Below are positions 54,372-63,985 of a DNA stretch of 64,000 nucleotides, one piece after another. Position 1 is the first letter of the stretch. Every line of letters starts with the position of its first letter. Source of the stretch: Sulfuricurvum sp. (GTDB lineage: Bacteria; Campylobacterota; Campylobacteria; Campylobacterales; Sulfurimonadaceae); assembly GCF_023229695.1 (NCBI RefSeq), contig NZ_JALNYS010000005.1, positions 1-64,000 on the forward strand, read 5' to 3'. The translations under genes and the position numbers were made by a program. The notes beneath the pieces were generated by a model that ran no database searches, was not told where the DNA came from, and was given only the letters and a program-made list of their open reading frames with translations.

Positions 54372-57300
54372 TTACTTAAACTCTATTTTTGGAAGATTAT
54401 TCACTATATCTACAGTTTGAACACTTAGATTGATTACGCTTAGGAGTAAGTCAAGAATATATCTTGGATTGCCAACTTCTTCAGCCCAATCGTTAGGGTC
54501 GTTTCTGATACCACTCTCTTTGTGGGTAGATAGTTGGTATCTCTCCATTACCCATTCAATAGCTGACTTCCCATTGACTTGATATTCATAAGCCTTTTCT
54601 GGAATGTTTGTGATTATGATTTTGCTATTGAAATTGATAGTATCTTTTTGGTCTTTTTTTGGAAAGCGCATTTTTTCAACTTTGAAAAATTGGCTCTCTT
54701 CTCCTTGGATTGTTACATCTGGATATGCTGGAACAGTTTCATAATTGATGTGTAGCTCTGCAAGTTCTCGTCCTGCTTTGCTGAACTTCCAAAACTCTCT
54801 TGGCTCGTCAAGGAGTGGAAGGCGTGGTAGCATTTTAGATAAGTCGTTTTCAAAAGATATTTGATAGTCTTTGCTATGTAGAATTCCATATACATAATAG
54901 AAAATATCTTCTCTTGAGACATTATTTCCATAAAGTTTTTTCGCTTGTTCATATATAAAGTTTGAAATCCCGTCTCTTTTTATAAATTCATCTTCCGCCG
55001 TTCCATCAAAAAGGGATTTTTGCTTTTTGTCTTTTTCTTCATAGTAATAAAGAGGGAAAGATTGTGTATCTCCATTGAAGTGAATATCAGAAATTCCATC
55101 TGTTATTAACAATCCAAACCCTTTATCTGTGGATGAAATATTTATTACAAGACTTTTTCCTCTGAAAATTTCAGAGAATTGTCCTCTTCTGTGAATCATT
55201 TTGTCGCCAAAATATAGAAACTGCTTAAAGAATGGTCTATATGAGGCTTTGAAGATTTTATCTTCTTCGAAAGTAGCCTTATCTCCACTTTCAACTTTTG
55301 GAATTAAACTACTTGACCAACTTATTTTTGTAGGGTCTTTATCTATAAAATCATTTAATTTTGTCTCTGGCTTTTTCTTTTTTTCTTCCTGAAACGTATC
55401 TATTTGATTATTGAAAAAGATTATAGTTTTTTGCATATTTTGAATAAGAAATTTTTTAGATGAATTATAAACCCAAGCATCCCTACTTGAACCAACTCCC
55501 ATTGAATTTAGTACAAAAAAAGTTTGTGTTTTTGTGTCAAATTTTTTATCTGGAGCCAAAGGAACAAAAGTGCTGAATATATCGTTTCTGTGATTTAACC
55601 AATCTCCGTGTTCATTTGGAGTAAGTTCATTCCATTTCATTTTTTTATTGGATATTGAAGAGAAATCGCTGATAATTTTTAACTTATCTTCTCTTGTTAA
55701 ATAATCTCCAATATCATGATAATGGATAGTTGCTTTTTCTTTTTTATTGTTTGGATTTTTGATAAGTATTGTAATTGTAATAGGGGTTCTTGAACCTCCT
55801 CCGAATACGTTTCCTGCCTCTTTTTGTCTTAAAGTTCCACTGCTTCTTGCGTTTCCTCTAAGGTTAAAAACCCAAACACTCGAAAATTCGTTTTCAATCG
55901 ATTTTCGAAATCCTTCTGTGCTATTTCCGTCTATCCAAGCTCCATTGGATACAAAAGCAAGAACTCCTCCATTTTCATCAAGTCTATCGGTTCCCCATCT
56001 AAAAGCTTTTAAGTATGAGTCATATAATGAATTTTTGTTTGTTGCACTTGTGAGTGCAGCATAGGTTTCTGCAATTCTGGAATCCAACTTCTCATATTTC
56101 TGATTCTGAGCATTATCATTAGCTGATTTTTGTCCTACAGAATACGGAGGATTCCCTATAATAACTCTCAAGGGAGCTTTTTTCTGCTTCATTGCACGTT
56201 CGGAGTTTTGAGGGAACATATCAGAGGATAATCCACTTGCTTCATCAACCTCACTCATTTGGAACGTATCGGTCAATACAATACCCTCAAACGCTTCATA
56301 AGAACTATCTTCACCTAATTGGTCATGAAAAGCATTTTCGATGTTTACAGCAGCTATATAGTAGGCTAAAAGAACTATTTCGTTTGCGTGTAGTTCGTTT
56401 CTGTATTTTCTCTCTAAATCTTTTTTCTCAATCAATCCACTTTGTAGGAGTCGGGTCATAAATGTTCCAGTTCCAGTAAAAGGGTCTAGGATATGAATAT
56501 TTTCATCAGAAAGTGTTCGTCCGAATTCTTGCTTCAAAACATCATTGACTGAGTGAATAATGAAATCTACGACTTCAACAGGAGTATAGACAATTCCTAA
56601 TTGTTCAACCATTTTTGGAAATGCGGTTTTGAAAAATTTATCATATAGCTCAATGATGATTCGTTGTTTTCCCTCTGCGTTGTCAATACCTGAAGCTCTT
56701 TTTCTTACTGAATCATAGAATCTTTGAAGGGTTTCGGAATCTTTGTCTAATGACTGACTTTCTAATAAATCAAGCATATTCTGCATCGATTTAGAAACAG
56801 GATTATTGCTCACAAAAGAGTATCCTTCGAAAAGTGCTTCAAATACAGGTTTTGTAATAACGTGTTGAGAGAGCATTTCGATTGCTTGTGTTTGAGAAAT
56901 TGCAGGATTAATATTTCGTCTCAATCCATCAAGGAAGTGTTCGAATTCTGCTCTGTGCTTTTCATCATCGGTTATTAGATGAGTAATGCGTTCTATTTGT
57001 CTTTGAGCGATTACAGCTACATCTTTAGCCCATTTTTCCCAATAAACACGGTCTCCAACTTTTAGAACCATTTTTGCGAATACTGCATTTTGGAGTTCTT
57101 CAAATTGAATGGTTAATTGTTCATGGAATTTTTTAGTTGCTGCCTCTTGTTCTTCTTTTGAACTGTATTCTTCATCGTCTCCACCAAGGGAACCAGTGCC
57201 AATAATGATTTGGTCGGGCTTTTTCTTGTTGAGTTCGATTTTATTTACAGTAGCGTTAAATCTATCATCGTGCGCTCTCAAAGCATTCAAAACAGTCCAT

Positions 57301-59219
57301 ACGACTTTGAATCTGTCATTATCGTCAAGAGCTTTTGAGGCTTCCATATCAGAAGGAACAACTACAGGAATAATAATATAACCGTATTTTTTCCCTGGGG
57401 ATTTTCTCATAACTCGTCCAACTGATTGAACAACGTCTACTTGAGAATTTCTAGCTGAAAGGAACATAACAGCATCAAGGGAAGGAACATCGACTCCTTC
57501 GCTCAAACATCTGACGTTGGTAAGAACTCGACATTCTCCAGATTCCATTGAATTTGATTTTAACCATCCTAATAATTCATCTCTCTCTGGAGCCGACATT
57601 GCTCCGTCAATATGTTTTGATGAAACAGATACCATCTGTTCTCTTTTTGATGGATTTAAGTCCTCTCCGTAAATGTCGGTCACTTCGTTGAAAGAGGTGG
57701 TGATATGTTTTGAGATTTTGATATTTTGGCAAAATGCAACCGCTCTCTTCATTGGTTCAGGGTCGCTGCTTTTAATAAGTCCTTCATCTCCTAAAACTTG
57801 TTTTGAAAGAGCATTGATACAACCAATAAGTTTTGAAGCATCATCCGCATTTATCTCATGGTCTTCATTAGCAACCATTGCTTGCATGGTCGGTGAAATA
57901 TCTTTATCACTTAGAGTTAAAATGAGAACTTTGTAATCGGTAAGAAGGTCTCTTTCGACTGCTTCACCGAAACCGATACGGTAGATTTCGTCACCATAAG
58001 TTTTCTCATCATCCATTGAACAAATGATTGCATCATTTTGTGCTGCTTTTGATTTTGAATCATCAGAATAAAGACGAGGGGTAGCCGTCATGTAAAGACG
58101 TTTAGAGGCTTTTATGAAGTTATTATCATGAACTTTGATGAATGAAGAGGAATCTTCTTCAGTTAAAGCAGCTCCAGTAGTTCTATGAGCTTCATCACAA
58201 ATAATTAAGTCAAAAGTTCCATAGGTCGGGTCTTCTGCTAAAAGTCTTTTTTGGGCTTCAGCGATTACTTCGATGGATTGATAAGTTGAGAAGACAACCG
58301 CCATTCCGTCGTTTTTATTATTTCTGATATATCTGAATTGACGAATAATATTATTTATATCGGTTGAGGCTGGCATTGCTAAATCAACAACTGACATACT
58401 CTCAGAATCTTCATTTTTAGAAGATTTTTTTGTAATTCTTGAATCAGAACAAATACAAATAGGTTTGATAGGTTCTTTCGCATCGGCTGACCACTCTCTG
58501 AGTGTTTGTCCTAAAAGTGCAATGGATGGAACTAGGAAGAGAATTAAACCGTTTCCGTTGGTTTCATTTTCAGCGATTCGGAGGGAAGTAAATGTTTTAC
58601 CAGTTCCGCAAGCCATAATAAGCTTTCCTCGGCTCTCAACTTGAAAATGGATATTTGTTTTTGTAAGAGCTTCTATTTGATGCTCTCGGAGTTCTTTTTT
58701 GGCTGTTCGGGCTAATTCTCCAGAAATTCCGTTTTCTAGTTTCTCCCAATCTACAGGAGCTTCCTGAAGCTCTAAAAGATTTAGGCGTGTAAGGGGTGGT
58801 TTTTGGTTTTGGATGGCTTCTAGGGCATTTAAACCCCATTTGTTAGTGGTTGAAATCCAGAGTCTTTGAGTGAAACCAATTGTTTGAAGATTTTCTCCTA
58901 TAAACTCTCGGCTTGAAGTTGAGAGAAATGAATCTACAGACTTTTTATCAATGGTAGCACTCGCTTGATAACATTTGCATTGGATAGCCCAATAATCGCC
59001 TTCATGGGTTAGGGCTACAAGGTCGATTCCAGTGTCTTTTCCTCCAAAGTCTCCCTTTTGAGGAAATTCGTTCCAGAGCCAAACATTTTTAAAGAGGTAA
59101 GCGTATTTTGGGTCGGTGTGAAGATAGGCTTGCATGAGCCTTTCGAAGCGGTCTCCCTTGTCTCTTTCTGAAAATGAATATTTTCGATATTTCTCTAAAA
59201 CATTATCAAAATCAACCAC
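54372..59219 (-). CDS. Type ISP single-polypeptide restriction-modification enzyme (LlaGI/LlaBIII-like)
   Basis: A 1615-residue protein starting with GTG at 59219 (AGGGG seven bases upstream). Order of domains: Mrr-like PD-(D/E)XK nuclease (about 1-150, Asp66 in GIDLVAL and the QCK at 80-82); superfamily 2 ATPase/translocase (Walker A MACGTGKT at about 200, DEAH box IICDEAHRTTG at about 335, helicase motif VI in VQSVGRVMRKSPG); N6-adenine methyltransferase (motif I LDPFTGTGTF at about 909, motif IV NPPYSV at about 1023); C-terminal target-recognition region. This is the architecture of Type ISP enzymes, in which one chain methylates one strand and cleaves unmodified DNA after translocation. 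All catalytic motifs appear intact. No separate methylase or specificity gene is adjacent. Confidence 0.9.
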   Translation of the reverse strand: MVDFDNVLEKYRKYSFSERDKGDRFERLMQAYLHTDPKYAYLFKNVWLWNEFPQKGDFGGKDTGIDLVALTHEGDYWAIQCKCYQASATIDKKSVDSFLSTSSREFIGENLQTIGFTQRLWISTTNKWGLNALEAIQNQKPPLTRLNLLELQEAPVDWEKLENGISGELARTAKKELREHQIEALTKTNIHFQVESRGKLIMACGTGKTFTSLRIAENETNGNGLILFLVPSIALLGQTLREWSADAKEPIKPICICSDSRITKKSSKNEDSESMSVVDLAMPASTDINNIIRQFRYIRNNKNDGMAVVFSTYQSIEVIAEAQKRLLAEDPTYGTFDLIICDEAHRTTGAALTEEDSSSFIKVHDNNFIKASKRLYMTATPRLYSDDSKSKAAQNDAIICSMDDEKTYGDEIYRIGFGEAVERDLLTDYKVLILTLSDKDISPTMQAMVANEDHEINADDASKLIGCINALSKQVLGDEGLIKSSDPEPMKRAVAFCQNIKISKHITTSFNEVTDIYGEDLNPSKREQMVSVSSKHIDGAMSAPERDELLGWLKSNSMESGECRVLTNVRCLSEGVDVPSLDAVMFLSARNSQVDVVQSVGRVMRKSPGKKYGYIIIPVVVPSDMEASKALDDNDRFKVVWTVLNALRAHDDRFNATVNKIELNKKKPDQIIIGTGSLGGDDEEYSSKEEQEAATKKFHEQLTIQFEELQNAVFAKMVLKVGDRVYWEKWAKDVAVIAQRQIERITHLITDDEKHRAEFEHFLDGLRRNINPAISQTQAIEMLSQHVITKPVFEALFEGYSFVSNNPVSKSMQNMLDLLESQSLDKDSETLQRFYDSVRKRASGIDNAEGKQRIIIELYDKFFKTAFPKMVEQLGIVYTPVEVVDFIIHSVNDVLKQEFGRTLSDENIHILDPFTGTGTFMTRLLQSGLIEKKDLERKYRNELHANEIVLLAYYIAAVNIENAFHDQLGEDSSYEAFEGIVLTDTFQMSEVDEASGLSSDMFPQNSERAMKQKKAPLRVIIGNPPYSVGQKSANDNAQNQKYEKLDSRIAETYAALTSATNKNSLYDSYLKAFRWGTDRLDENGGVLAFVSNGAWIDGNSTEGFRKSIENEFSSVWVFNLRGNARSSGTLRQKEAGNVFGGGSRTPITITILIKNPNNKKEKATIHYHDIGDYLTREDKLKIISDFSSISNKKMKWNELTPNEHGDWLNHRNDIFSTFVPLAPDKKFDTKTQTFFVLNSMGVGSSRDAWVYNSSKKFLIQNMQKTIIFFNNQIDTFQEEKKKKPETKLNDFIDKDPTKISWSSSLIPKVESGDKATFEEDKIFKASYRPFFKQFLYFGDKMIHRRGQFSEIFRGKSLVINISSTDKGFGLLITDGISDIHFNGDTQSFPLYYYEEKDKKQKSLFDGTAEDEFIKRDGISNFIYEQAKKLYGNNVSREDIFYYVYGILHSKDYQISFENDLSKMLPRLPLLDEPREFWKFSKAGRELAELHINYETVPAYPDVTIQGEESQFFKVEKMRFPKKDQKDTINFNSKIIITNIPEKAYEYQVNGKSAIEWVMERYQLSTHKESGIRNDPNDWAEEVGNPRYILDLLLSVINLSVQTVDIVNNLPKIEFK

Positions 59220-59245
59220 TGCAAAACCCCTAAAATATATAAGTC

Positions 59246-59251
59246 TATAAT
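59246..59251 (+). promoter_or_regulatory. TATAAT box in the divergent Type ISP / coiled-coil gene gap
   Basis: A perfect TATAAT on the plus strand in a 141-base divergent region; the minus strand also offers TATATA boxes nearby, so both genes could start here. Confidence 0.35.
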
Positions 59252-59360
59252 AGTATTTAAAAGAGCATAAGCAACGACTTAATTAACGATAAATAGCGGA
59301 TTTAGCTAATGATTATGTGTTGGAGAGTATTATTATTCATATTTTTGAAGGAATAACTAT

Positions 59361-60713
59361 ATGAAAGCCACAACTCAACAAATAGCCGAATTGTTACAGA
59401 CTGAAATGTTTGAAGATATTGAAAATGTCTTGGAATCAAATATTGGAAGATTCGGAATGATGGAATATCTCAGAAACGAGATAACATCAGCAGAGTTGAT
59501 TCGAGAGCTTCCACAATTGATAGATATTATAAGAGCAAACACTGCCGAAGAAAGTGTATATTTTGACACTCTTCCTTACAGTGCAAGACAGAATATTTAT
59601 ACTGTTTTAACGGAAATAAATGCTCTTCTTGTTCAAATGACTCAAGGAACAAATAGTTTAGCAACTTTAATTGATAGATATGATTCTTTAAGGGCTGTTG
59701 TTTTATCTTGGAGACTTGATTTTAAATCCAAAAAAATACCTTTATATGATTCGAAAATCAAGCAATATAATGAATTAACAAAAAGATTAAATAACCTTAT
59801 TAAGGAACTTGAAGAGACTGAAGAGAATAGAACTGTTTACAATGAATTGATTGGAAGAATCGAAAAAACAGAAGAGAATCTTCGAGGAATAGAGGATAGG
59901 TCTGAAGCAGCTTTGCTGAAAACAACGGAAAATAAAGAGCAAACAGATACAGATTCTGAAGAAATAAAGATTTTAGCTCTTGAGATTAAAAAAATACTAG
60001 AACAATCCAATGAAGATTATAAAGAGATTGATGAAACTAAGGAATTTATTACTGAATTTTTTGGAAAAATTGATAAATATTTAAAAAATATGGATGATAC
60101 TTCACTTAAAATAGAAAAAAATGTAAAAGATTATTCTGATAAAACGACTGAAATCATTAGAAAAAATGAGGAACAAACAAAAGAGATTGACAATCAACTT
60201 GGAAAAGCTACAGGTGTAAGTTTGTTCAAATCGTTCCAGGCTAGAAGAAAAGCCTTGAATACAGGTTTGAATAATTGGTTGATTGCGCTGGGAGTTTCGA
60301 CTGCTGGATTTATTGGTGTTTCAATGTGGATTTTTTATGACGTATCGAATAAAGTATTTGACCCTCTTTATTTCGGAATGAAAATAGCAATTTCTCTTCC
60401 ATTGTTGTTTGTAATAGGCTTTGTATCGAGTCGATATACAAAAGAGAGAAGACTTGTTGAGGAATATGCGTTTAAAGCCTCTGTAGCTCTTGCATTGAAA
60501 CCGTATGCAGATTTAATTGAGAATGATAGTTCTGACGAGAAATATAAGGATTTCTTGATTAAAACCATTGAAAATATTTTTGATGCTCCAACTGATAAAG
60601 TTTTTGGTTTGGATAAAAAACATCAAGTTAAAGAAGACAAATTTAATTTAGCTGGATTGAATGAAATGGTGGATACAGTTAAAAAAATCAAAGAAACGTT
60701 AAAAAGTGAATAA
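59361..60713 (+). CDS. Coiled-coil protein with two C-terminal TM helices, unknown function (defence candidate)
   Basis: A 450-residue protein not recognised as any named family. Residues about 1-110 are a helical globular region; about 115-290 are strongly charged coiled coil (for example RLNNLIKELEETEENRTVY). Two TM helices follow at about 305-327 (LIALGVSTAGFIGVSMWIF) and 340-358 (IAISLPLLFVIGFVSS), then a short cytoplasmic-looking tail with RLVEEYAFKASVALAL and a region containing KEDKFNLAGLNEMV. A GAAGGA ribosome site supports the start. It is transcribed divergently from the Type ISP gene within the integrative element, so an accessory or stand-alone anti-phage membrane effector is possible; this is inferred from location only. 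Confidence 0.7.
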   Translation: MKATTQQIAELLQTEMFEDIENVLESNIGRFGMMEYLRNEITSAELIRELPQLIDIIRANTAEESVYFDTLPYSARQNIYTVLTEINALLVQMTQGTNSLATLIDRYDSLRAVVLSWRLDFKSKKIPLYDSKIKQYNELTKRLNNLIKELEETEENRTVYNELIGRIEKTEENLRGIEDRSEAALLKTTENKEQTDTDSEEIKILALEIKKILEQSNEDYKEIDETKEFITEFFGKIDKYLKNMDDTSLKIEKNVKDYSDKTTEIIRKNEEQTKEIDNQLGKATGVSLFKSFQARRKALNTGLNNWLIALGVSTAGFIGVSMWIFYDVSNKVFDPLYFGMKIAISLPLLFVIGFVSSRYTKERRLVEEYAFKASVALALKPYADLIENDSSDEKYKDFLIKTIENIFDAPTDKVFGLDKKHQVKEDKFNLAGLNEMVDTVKKIKETLKSE

Positions 60714-60833
60714 ATTCCTTTTTTCGTTTTTGAATTATATTCTCGTTTTTTTGAAAAGTTTGGGTCGGCTTTTTCTCCAGATACTCTTTATTAGAGTTCA
60801 TCGATTTAAACGAAAATAGAGTAATGTTTTAAT

Positions 60834-60854
60834 TTCCTCCGAAGAGGAATATTT
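60834..60854 (+). terminator. Terminator-like hairpin between convergent genes
   Basis: TTCCTC-CGAA-GAGGAA followed by TATTTTT on the plus strand, behind the coiled-coil gene and at the end of the AbiGi gene. Confidence 0.5.
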
Positions 60855-61577
60855 TTAGAAGTCTTCTTTGATTTGTTCTGTAGTTAGGATTCTAGTGGTT
60901 AGCCTATCAACATCGTGAGAGCTGTATTTTCCCTTTACATCCCTTAAAAAACTAAAAAACTCACGAATTTCACTATCGTCTTTGATGATGATATATTTTA
61001 TGTCATTCGGCTCAAATGTCAAAAATATATCTGAAATCATAAAATCATAAGCATCTTTAGTCTCTTCATCTTCATACACTTCTTTGCTGAGGGTGAATTC
61101 ATTTTTATCTGTATTTTGTGGAACATATCTCCATTCTCTTTCATCTGAAAATCTGTAATTTGGAACAGGGTCTTTACCTTTTCTTTGAAGTGTATTTTCA
61201 TAATTTTTTATGTAACTATAGACTGTTAGAGCATTTGCCGATGCTTCTTTGTTTTTTTCAGTTGAACGCAATAATTCAAGAATGTTTTCCGAAAAATAAG
61301 AATTGCCTTCAATGTATATTACGGGATTTAGTTTCTGTCGAATCGCCCACTCCTTTGTTAATCCTATTCCATAGGAGCCATAGCTATCAATATGCTTTTT
61401 GACCTCAGAGAGAGGAATGTCACAAAAGCTAACCATTGGAGCAGCATAAGCTCTTTCTTTTCCTGCAATTTCTATTGTTTCGGTGCAATATTTAATTTTG
61501 AAATTATTTTTCAAAATCCCTTTTAAGCTATCTTTGCTTGCGGTGAAATGAATAATTGAACTTGAACTCAATCCCAT
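60855..61577 (-). CDS. AbiGi-family abortive-infection protein
   Basis: A 240-residue protein. The N-terminal IIHFTASKDSLKGILKNNF, the central APMVSFCDIPLSEVKKHI followed by YGSYGIGLTKEWA and NPVIYIEGNSY, and the C-terminal FSDEREWRYVPQ all fit the AbiGi family (first described as the antitoxin-designated half of the lactococcal AbiG phage-resistance system). The HFT...IL start and the DEREWR near the end recall DUF2971/ART-like folds, so an enzymatic role cannot be excluded. The ATG overlaps the upstream 124-residue gene by 10 bases. No AbiGii-like gene is seen in the window. Confidence 0.75.
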   Translation of the reverse strand: MGLSSSSIIHFTASKDSLKGILKNNFKIKYCTETIEIAGKERAYAAPMVSFCDIPLSEVKKHIDSYGSYGIGLTKEWAIRQKLNPVIYIEGNSYFSENILELLRSTEKNKEASANALTVYSYIKNYENTLQRKGKDPVPNYRFSDEREWRYVPQNTDKNEFTLSKEVYEDEETKDAYDFMISDIFLTFEPNDIKYIIIKDDSEIREFFSFLRDVKGKYSSHDVDRLTTRILTTEQIKEDF

Positions 61578-61942
61578 GGAAATCTCGCTTTATTGGATTT
61601 TTGATTATCTTGTTTTATTGGAGGCTCGGACGAATGATGAAACGATATTTGAGGATATATAGGATTGAAAAATCTATCATGAATGAAAGTGTTTTGTTGT
61701 GGTGACAATAAATATCCCAAACCAGTATTTTCAAAATAATTGTTTGATTCATTTTGGGAAAGTTTATCAAAAATGTCCTTCATGGCTTGAGATATACTTA
61801 ATGGTTCAATAGTTTTTTGATACAGTTCTTCGCTGCTCATTCTTGCTAAGGCTTGTATGGTAGTTTCCATTGAAGACGGCATATAGCTCTTTAAATGCTC
61901 CGAAATGGAATCTATTTTAATATTGTCAAGTGTTACTTTCAC
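61568..61942 (-). CDS. Small hypothetical protein coupled to AbiGi
   Basis: A 124-residue protein if started at GTG 61942, preferred because AAAGGA lies six bases upstream; an ATG at 62023 (151 residues) is possible but lacks a ribosome site and adds a basic, unstructured-looking stretch. The N-terminal part (VKVTLDNIKIDSISEHLKSY) looks folded and helical, and the C-terminal half is Asn/His/Pro/Ser-rich and probably disordered, ending in KARFPWD. The 3' end overlaps abiGi by 10 bases, so the two are translated together. No family recognised; too short to be the 400-residue AbiGii partner. Confidence 0.6.
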   Translation of the reverse strand: MKVTLDNIKIDSISEHLKSYMPSSMETTIQALARMSSEELYQKTIEPLSISQAMKDIFDKLSQNESNNYFENTGLGYLLSPQQNTFIHDRFFNPIYPQISFHHSSEPPIKQDNQKSNKARFPWD

Positions 61943-62021
61943 GACAAATCCTTTTGAATTGGAATGTAAAATTATACACCGAAAAAATAAGCCTCTTTTT
62001 CGCACCTTAAAAACCTCATAC

Positions 62022-62040
62022 AAGCCCTAAAAAAGGGCTT
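62022..62040. repeat. Inverted repeat AAGCCC/GGGCTT behind the coupling-protein gene
   Basis: A 6-bp stem with a T/A-rich 7-base loop, ending one base from the coupling-protein stop codon. A weak terminator candidate; no T-run outside the stem. Confidence 0.35.
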
Positions 62041-62041
62041 C

Positions 62042-63985
62042 TTATGGATTTTGATTCATACTCGCTTTTAACTTCTCTTCAAGAGCTTTTTGATTTTTTT
62101 GTTTAATCAATTGCTCTCTTATTTGTTCTTCGTCTGCTAAATTTGAATAGAAACGTCTCATTTTTAAAATCGTTTCATGGTCAAGGTCTGGAAGTTTTCG
62201 AGGTATCAATCCTTCTGTTATCAGGTCGGGTTGTCTGTATGTAAAATTGATTTTTGCTACAGGATGCTCACCAACGATTAAGAAAGCTTCGAGAGGTTTT
62301 AAAGTATTAAATTCTCCAGGAAGAACAATACGTTTTAATTTCTCTTCATCGGATTCTTGAAGTCTATCTTGACTTACATCCGTTGCAGCACTTGCTCCTT
62401 GAGAGTGAGACTGTTTAATACGTCTTATCTCCATTTCGTTTAAGAATCTTGAGAGGAATTCTGCACCATCTGGTTCATTATATTGAAGCAATACTTTTGT
62501 TGATAGATGCTGGAATAATTCTCTCATTCCCTCTTTTTTAACTAGCTTTTCTAACTGAGGAAGTGATTGTGTTGCTACTGTTACAGAGTATCCATAGGAA
62601 CGAGATTCCCCCATAAAGTTTCCTAATTCTTCAATAATCTTTTTCCCTAAAGCATGATTTCCATCACTTCCTAGAGATTGAACTTCATCGAATAACATAA
62701 AAATTCTTCTGTCGGAAGGTTGAGATAATGTTGTTCCGATTTTGAAAATTAAAAGAATTAGTTGGGAAAAATATGTTGTATATGCTCCTGCCATTTCTTT
62801 TGTATTTACAATGAATAATCTTCTGTCTGGAAATTGGTCAATTGTATTGATAAACCATCTTACGCTGAAGTTTCCTTCGTCATAATAAAACTCTCTTCTA
62901 CATAATCCTCTTATTGCTTTGTTGATAGAAGCCATAACTGAATTTCCTTGACTATCAAGCCCTCCAACTCCTAATGTAAGTGCATTTAAAACTCCCCCTT
63001 GTAATCCATATTTGATAACTGTTTTATCAACTGAAAGAACATTTCTTAGTTGTAATCCCTCTCCGTTGGCTTGAAGAAAGTCAATTAAAACTTTGTTGCT
63101 TGGGTTTTTCATTCCTGCAATTTTGATAAGAATTGCTTTCATTACTGCTTGAGCCTGGTCTATAAAGTGCGCTGATTTTGAGTCTGGGTCGGAGGGTACA
63201 ATTGCTTGAGCAAAGAAATCAACCATTGTTTCATCTATCTCTTCTCCTGGCTTTAAATCATCAAATATGTTCCATCTTAAAGAGTCTTTGTCTCTTGGGT
63301 CGAATAGAAAATCTTTACCTGAACCTCTTCGATATAAGAGTTGTGTAAAGTCTGGTTTTCGGTCGTAAACTATCATTGTGCAGTTCATATCTACAATCCC
63401 TTTTGAAGTTTTTACTGGTAATCCATTTACCATGTGATAACCTCCAAAAATCTCATTGAAAATGGCTTGTGTCTTGCCTGAACCGACTTTTCCTAAGAAG
63501 AGAAAATTTCTTGGAACTTCTTTTGAAGGAATAGGTATTTCTTGCTGTCCGAATATGAAAGTTGCTTCATCTCCTTTCTCTTTTATTGCTTTTTCAATAC
63601 GAGCTTTTAAGTCTTTTGCCTCAACTCTTTTTGTTCCTCTTTTATGAATAATTTCCTCATCTGCTGTATTGAAAAGCTTTCCGTATGCGTAATAGCTAAT
63701 AGCTAAAGATGGAAAAAAATATGTTACAAAAGCGGATAAATTATAAAGTAAAAAACCTTTTATTGAATCTCTCCATAGCGTTTCCTCAATTGGTGGCATA
63801 GTATCTGGCAGCATATTTTCAAAGTGAATAAAAGGGATTGGGATAATGTCTCTTGTTGTTAATATTCCCAGAAATAACGCTACAAAAAGTGAGAAAATGG
63901 ACGAGACTTTAACTCGTCTCATCACTTTAATAATGTTCTTTCTGTCAAACCTATTTGACTGTTCTTCGTCTGTCATTTCTTCCAT
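62042..63985 (-). CDS. VirD4/TraD-type conjugative coupling protein
   Basis: A 647-residue type IV coupling protein that would bring the relaxosome or DNA to a conjugation channel. Two TM helices lie at about residues 30-48 and 82-102, enclosing a short periplasmic loop, as in TraD. The motor domain has Walker A FLGKVGSGKTQAIF at about residue 170 and Walker B IFMLFDEVQSLG at about 435; the TraM-recognition-like region EFLSRFLNEMEIRR follows. The ATG is complete and has AAGGAG eight bases upstream. No relaxase or mating-pair genes are in the window; they would lie beyond 64 kb if the element is a full ICE. Confidence 0.88.
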   Translation of the reverse strand: MEEMTDEEQSNRFDRKNIIKVMRRVKVSSIFSLFVALFLGILTTRDIIPIPFIHFENMLPDTMPPIEETLWRDSIKGFLLYNLSAFVTYFFPSLAISYYAYGKLFNTADEEIIHKRGTKRVEAKDLKARIEKAIKEKGDEATFIFGQQEIPIPSKEVPRNFLFLGKVGSGKTQAIFNEIFGGYHMVNGLPVKTSKGIVDMNCTMIVYDRKPDFTQLLYRRGSGKDFLFDPRDKDSLRWNIFDDLKPGEEIDETMVDFFAQAIVPSDPDSKSAHFIDQAQAVMKAILIKIAGMKNPSNKVLIDFLQANGEGLQLRNVLSVDKTVIKYGLQGGVLNALTLGVGGLDSQGNSVMASINKAIRGLCRREFYYDEGNFSVRWFINTIDQFPDRRLFIVNTKEMAGAYTTYFSQLILLIFKIGTTLSQPSDRRIFMLFDEVQSLGSDGNHALGKKIIEELGNFMGESRSYGYSVTVATQSLPQLEKLVKKEGMRELFQHLSTKVLLQYNEPDGAEFLSRFLNEMEIRRIKQSHSQGASAATDVSQDRLQESDEEKLKRIVLPGEFNTLKPLEAFLIVGEHPVAKINFTYRQPDLITEGLIPRKLPDLDHETILKMRRFYSNLADEEQIREQLIKQKNQKALEEKLKASMNQNP

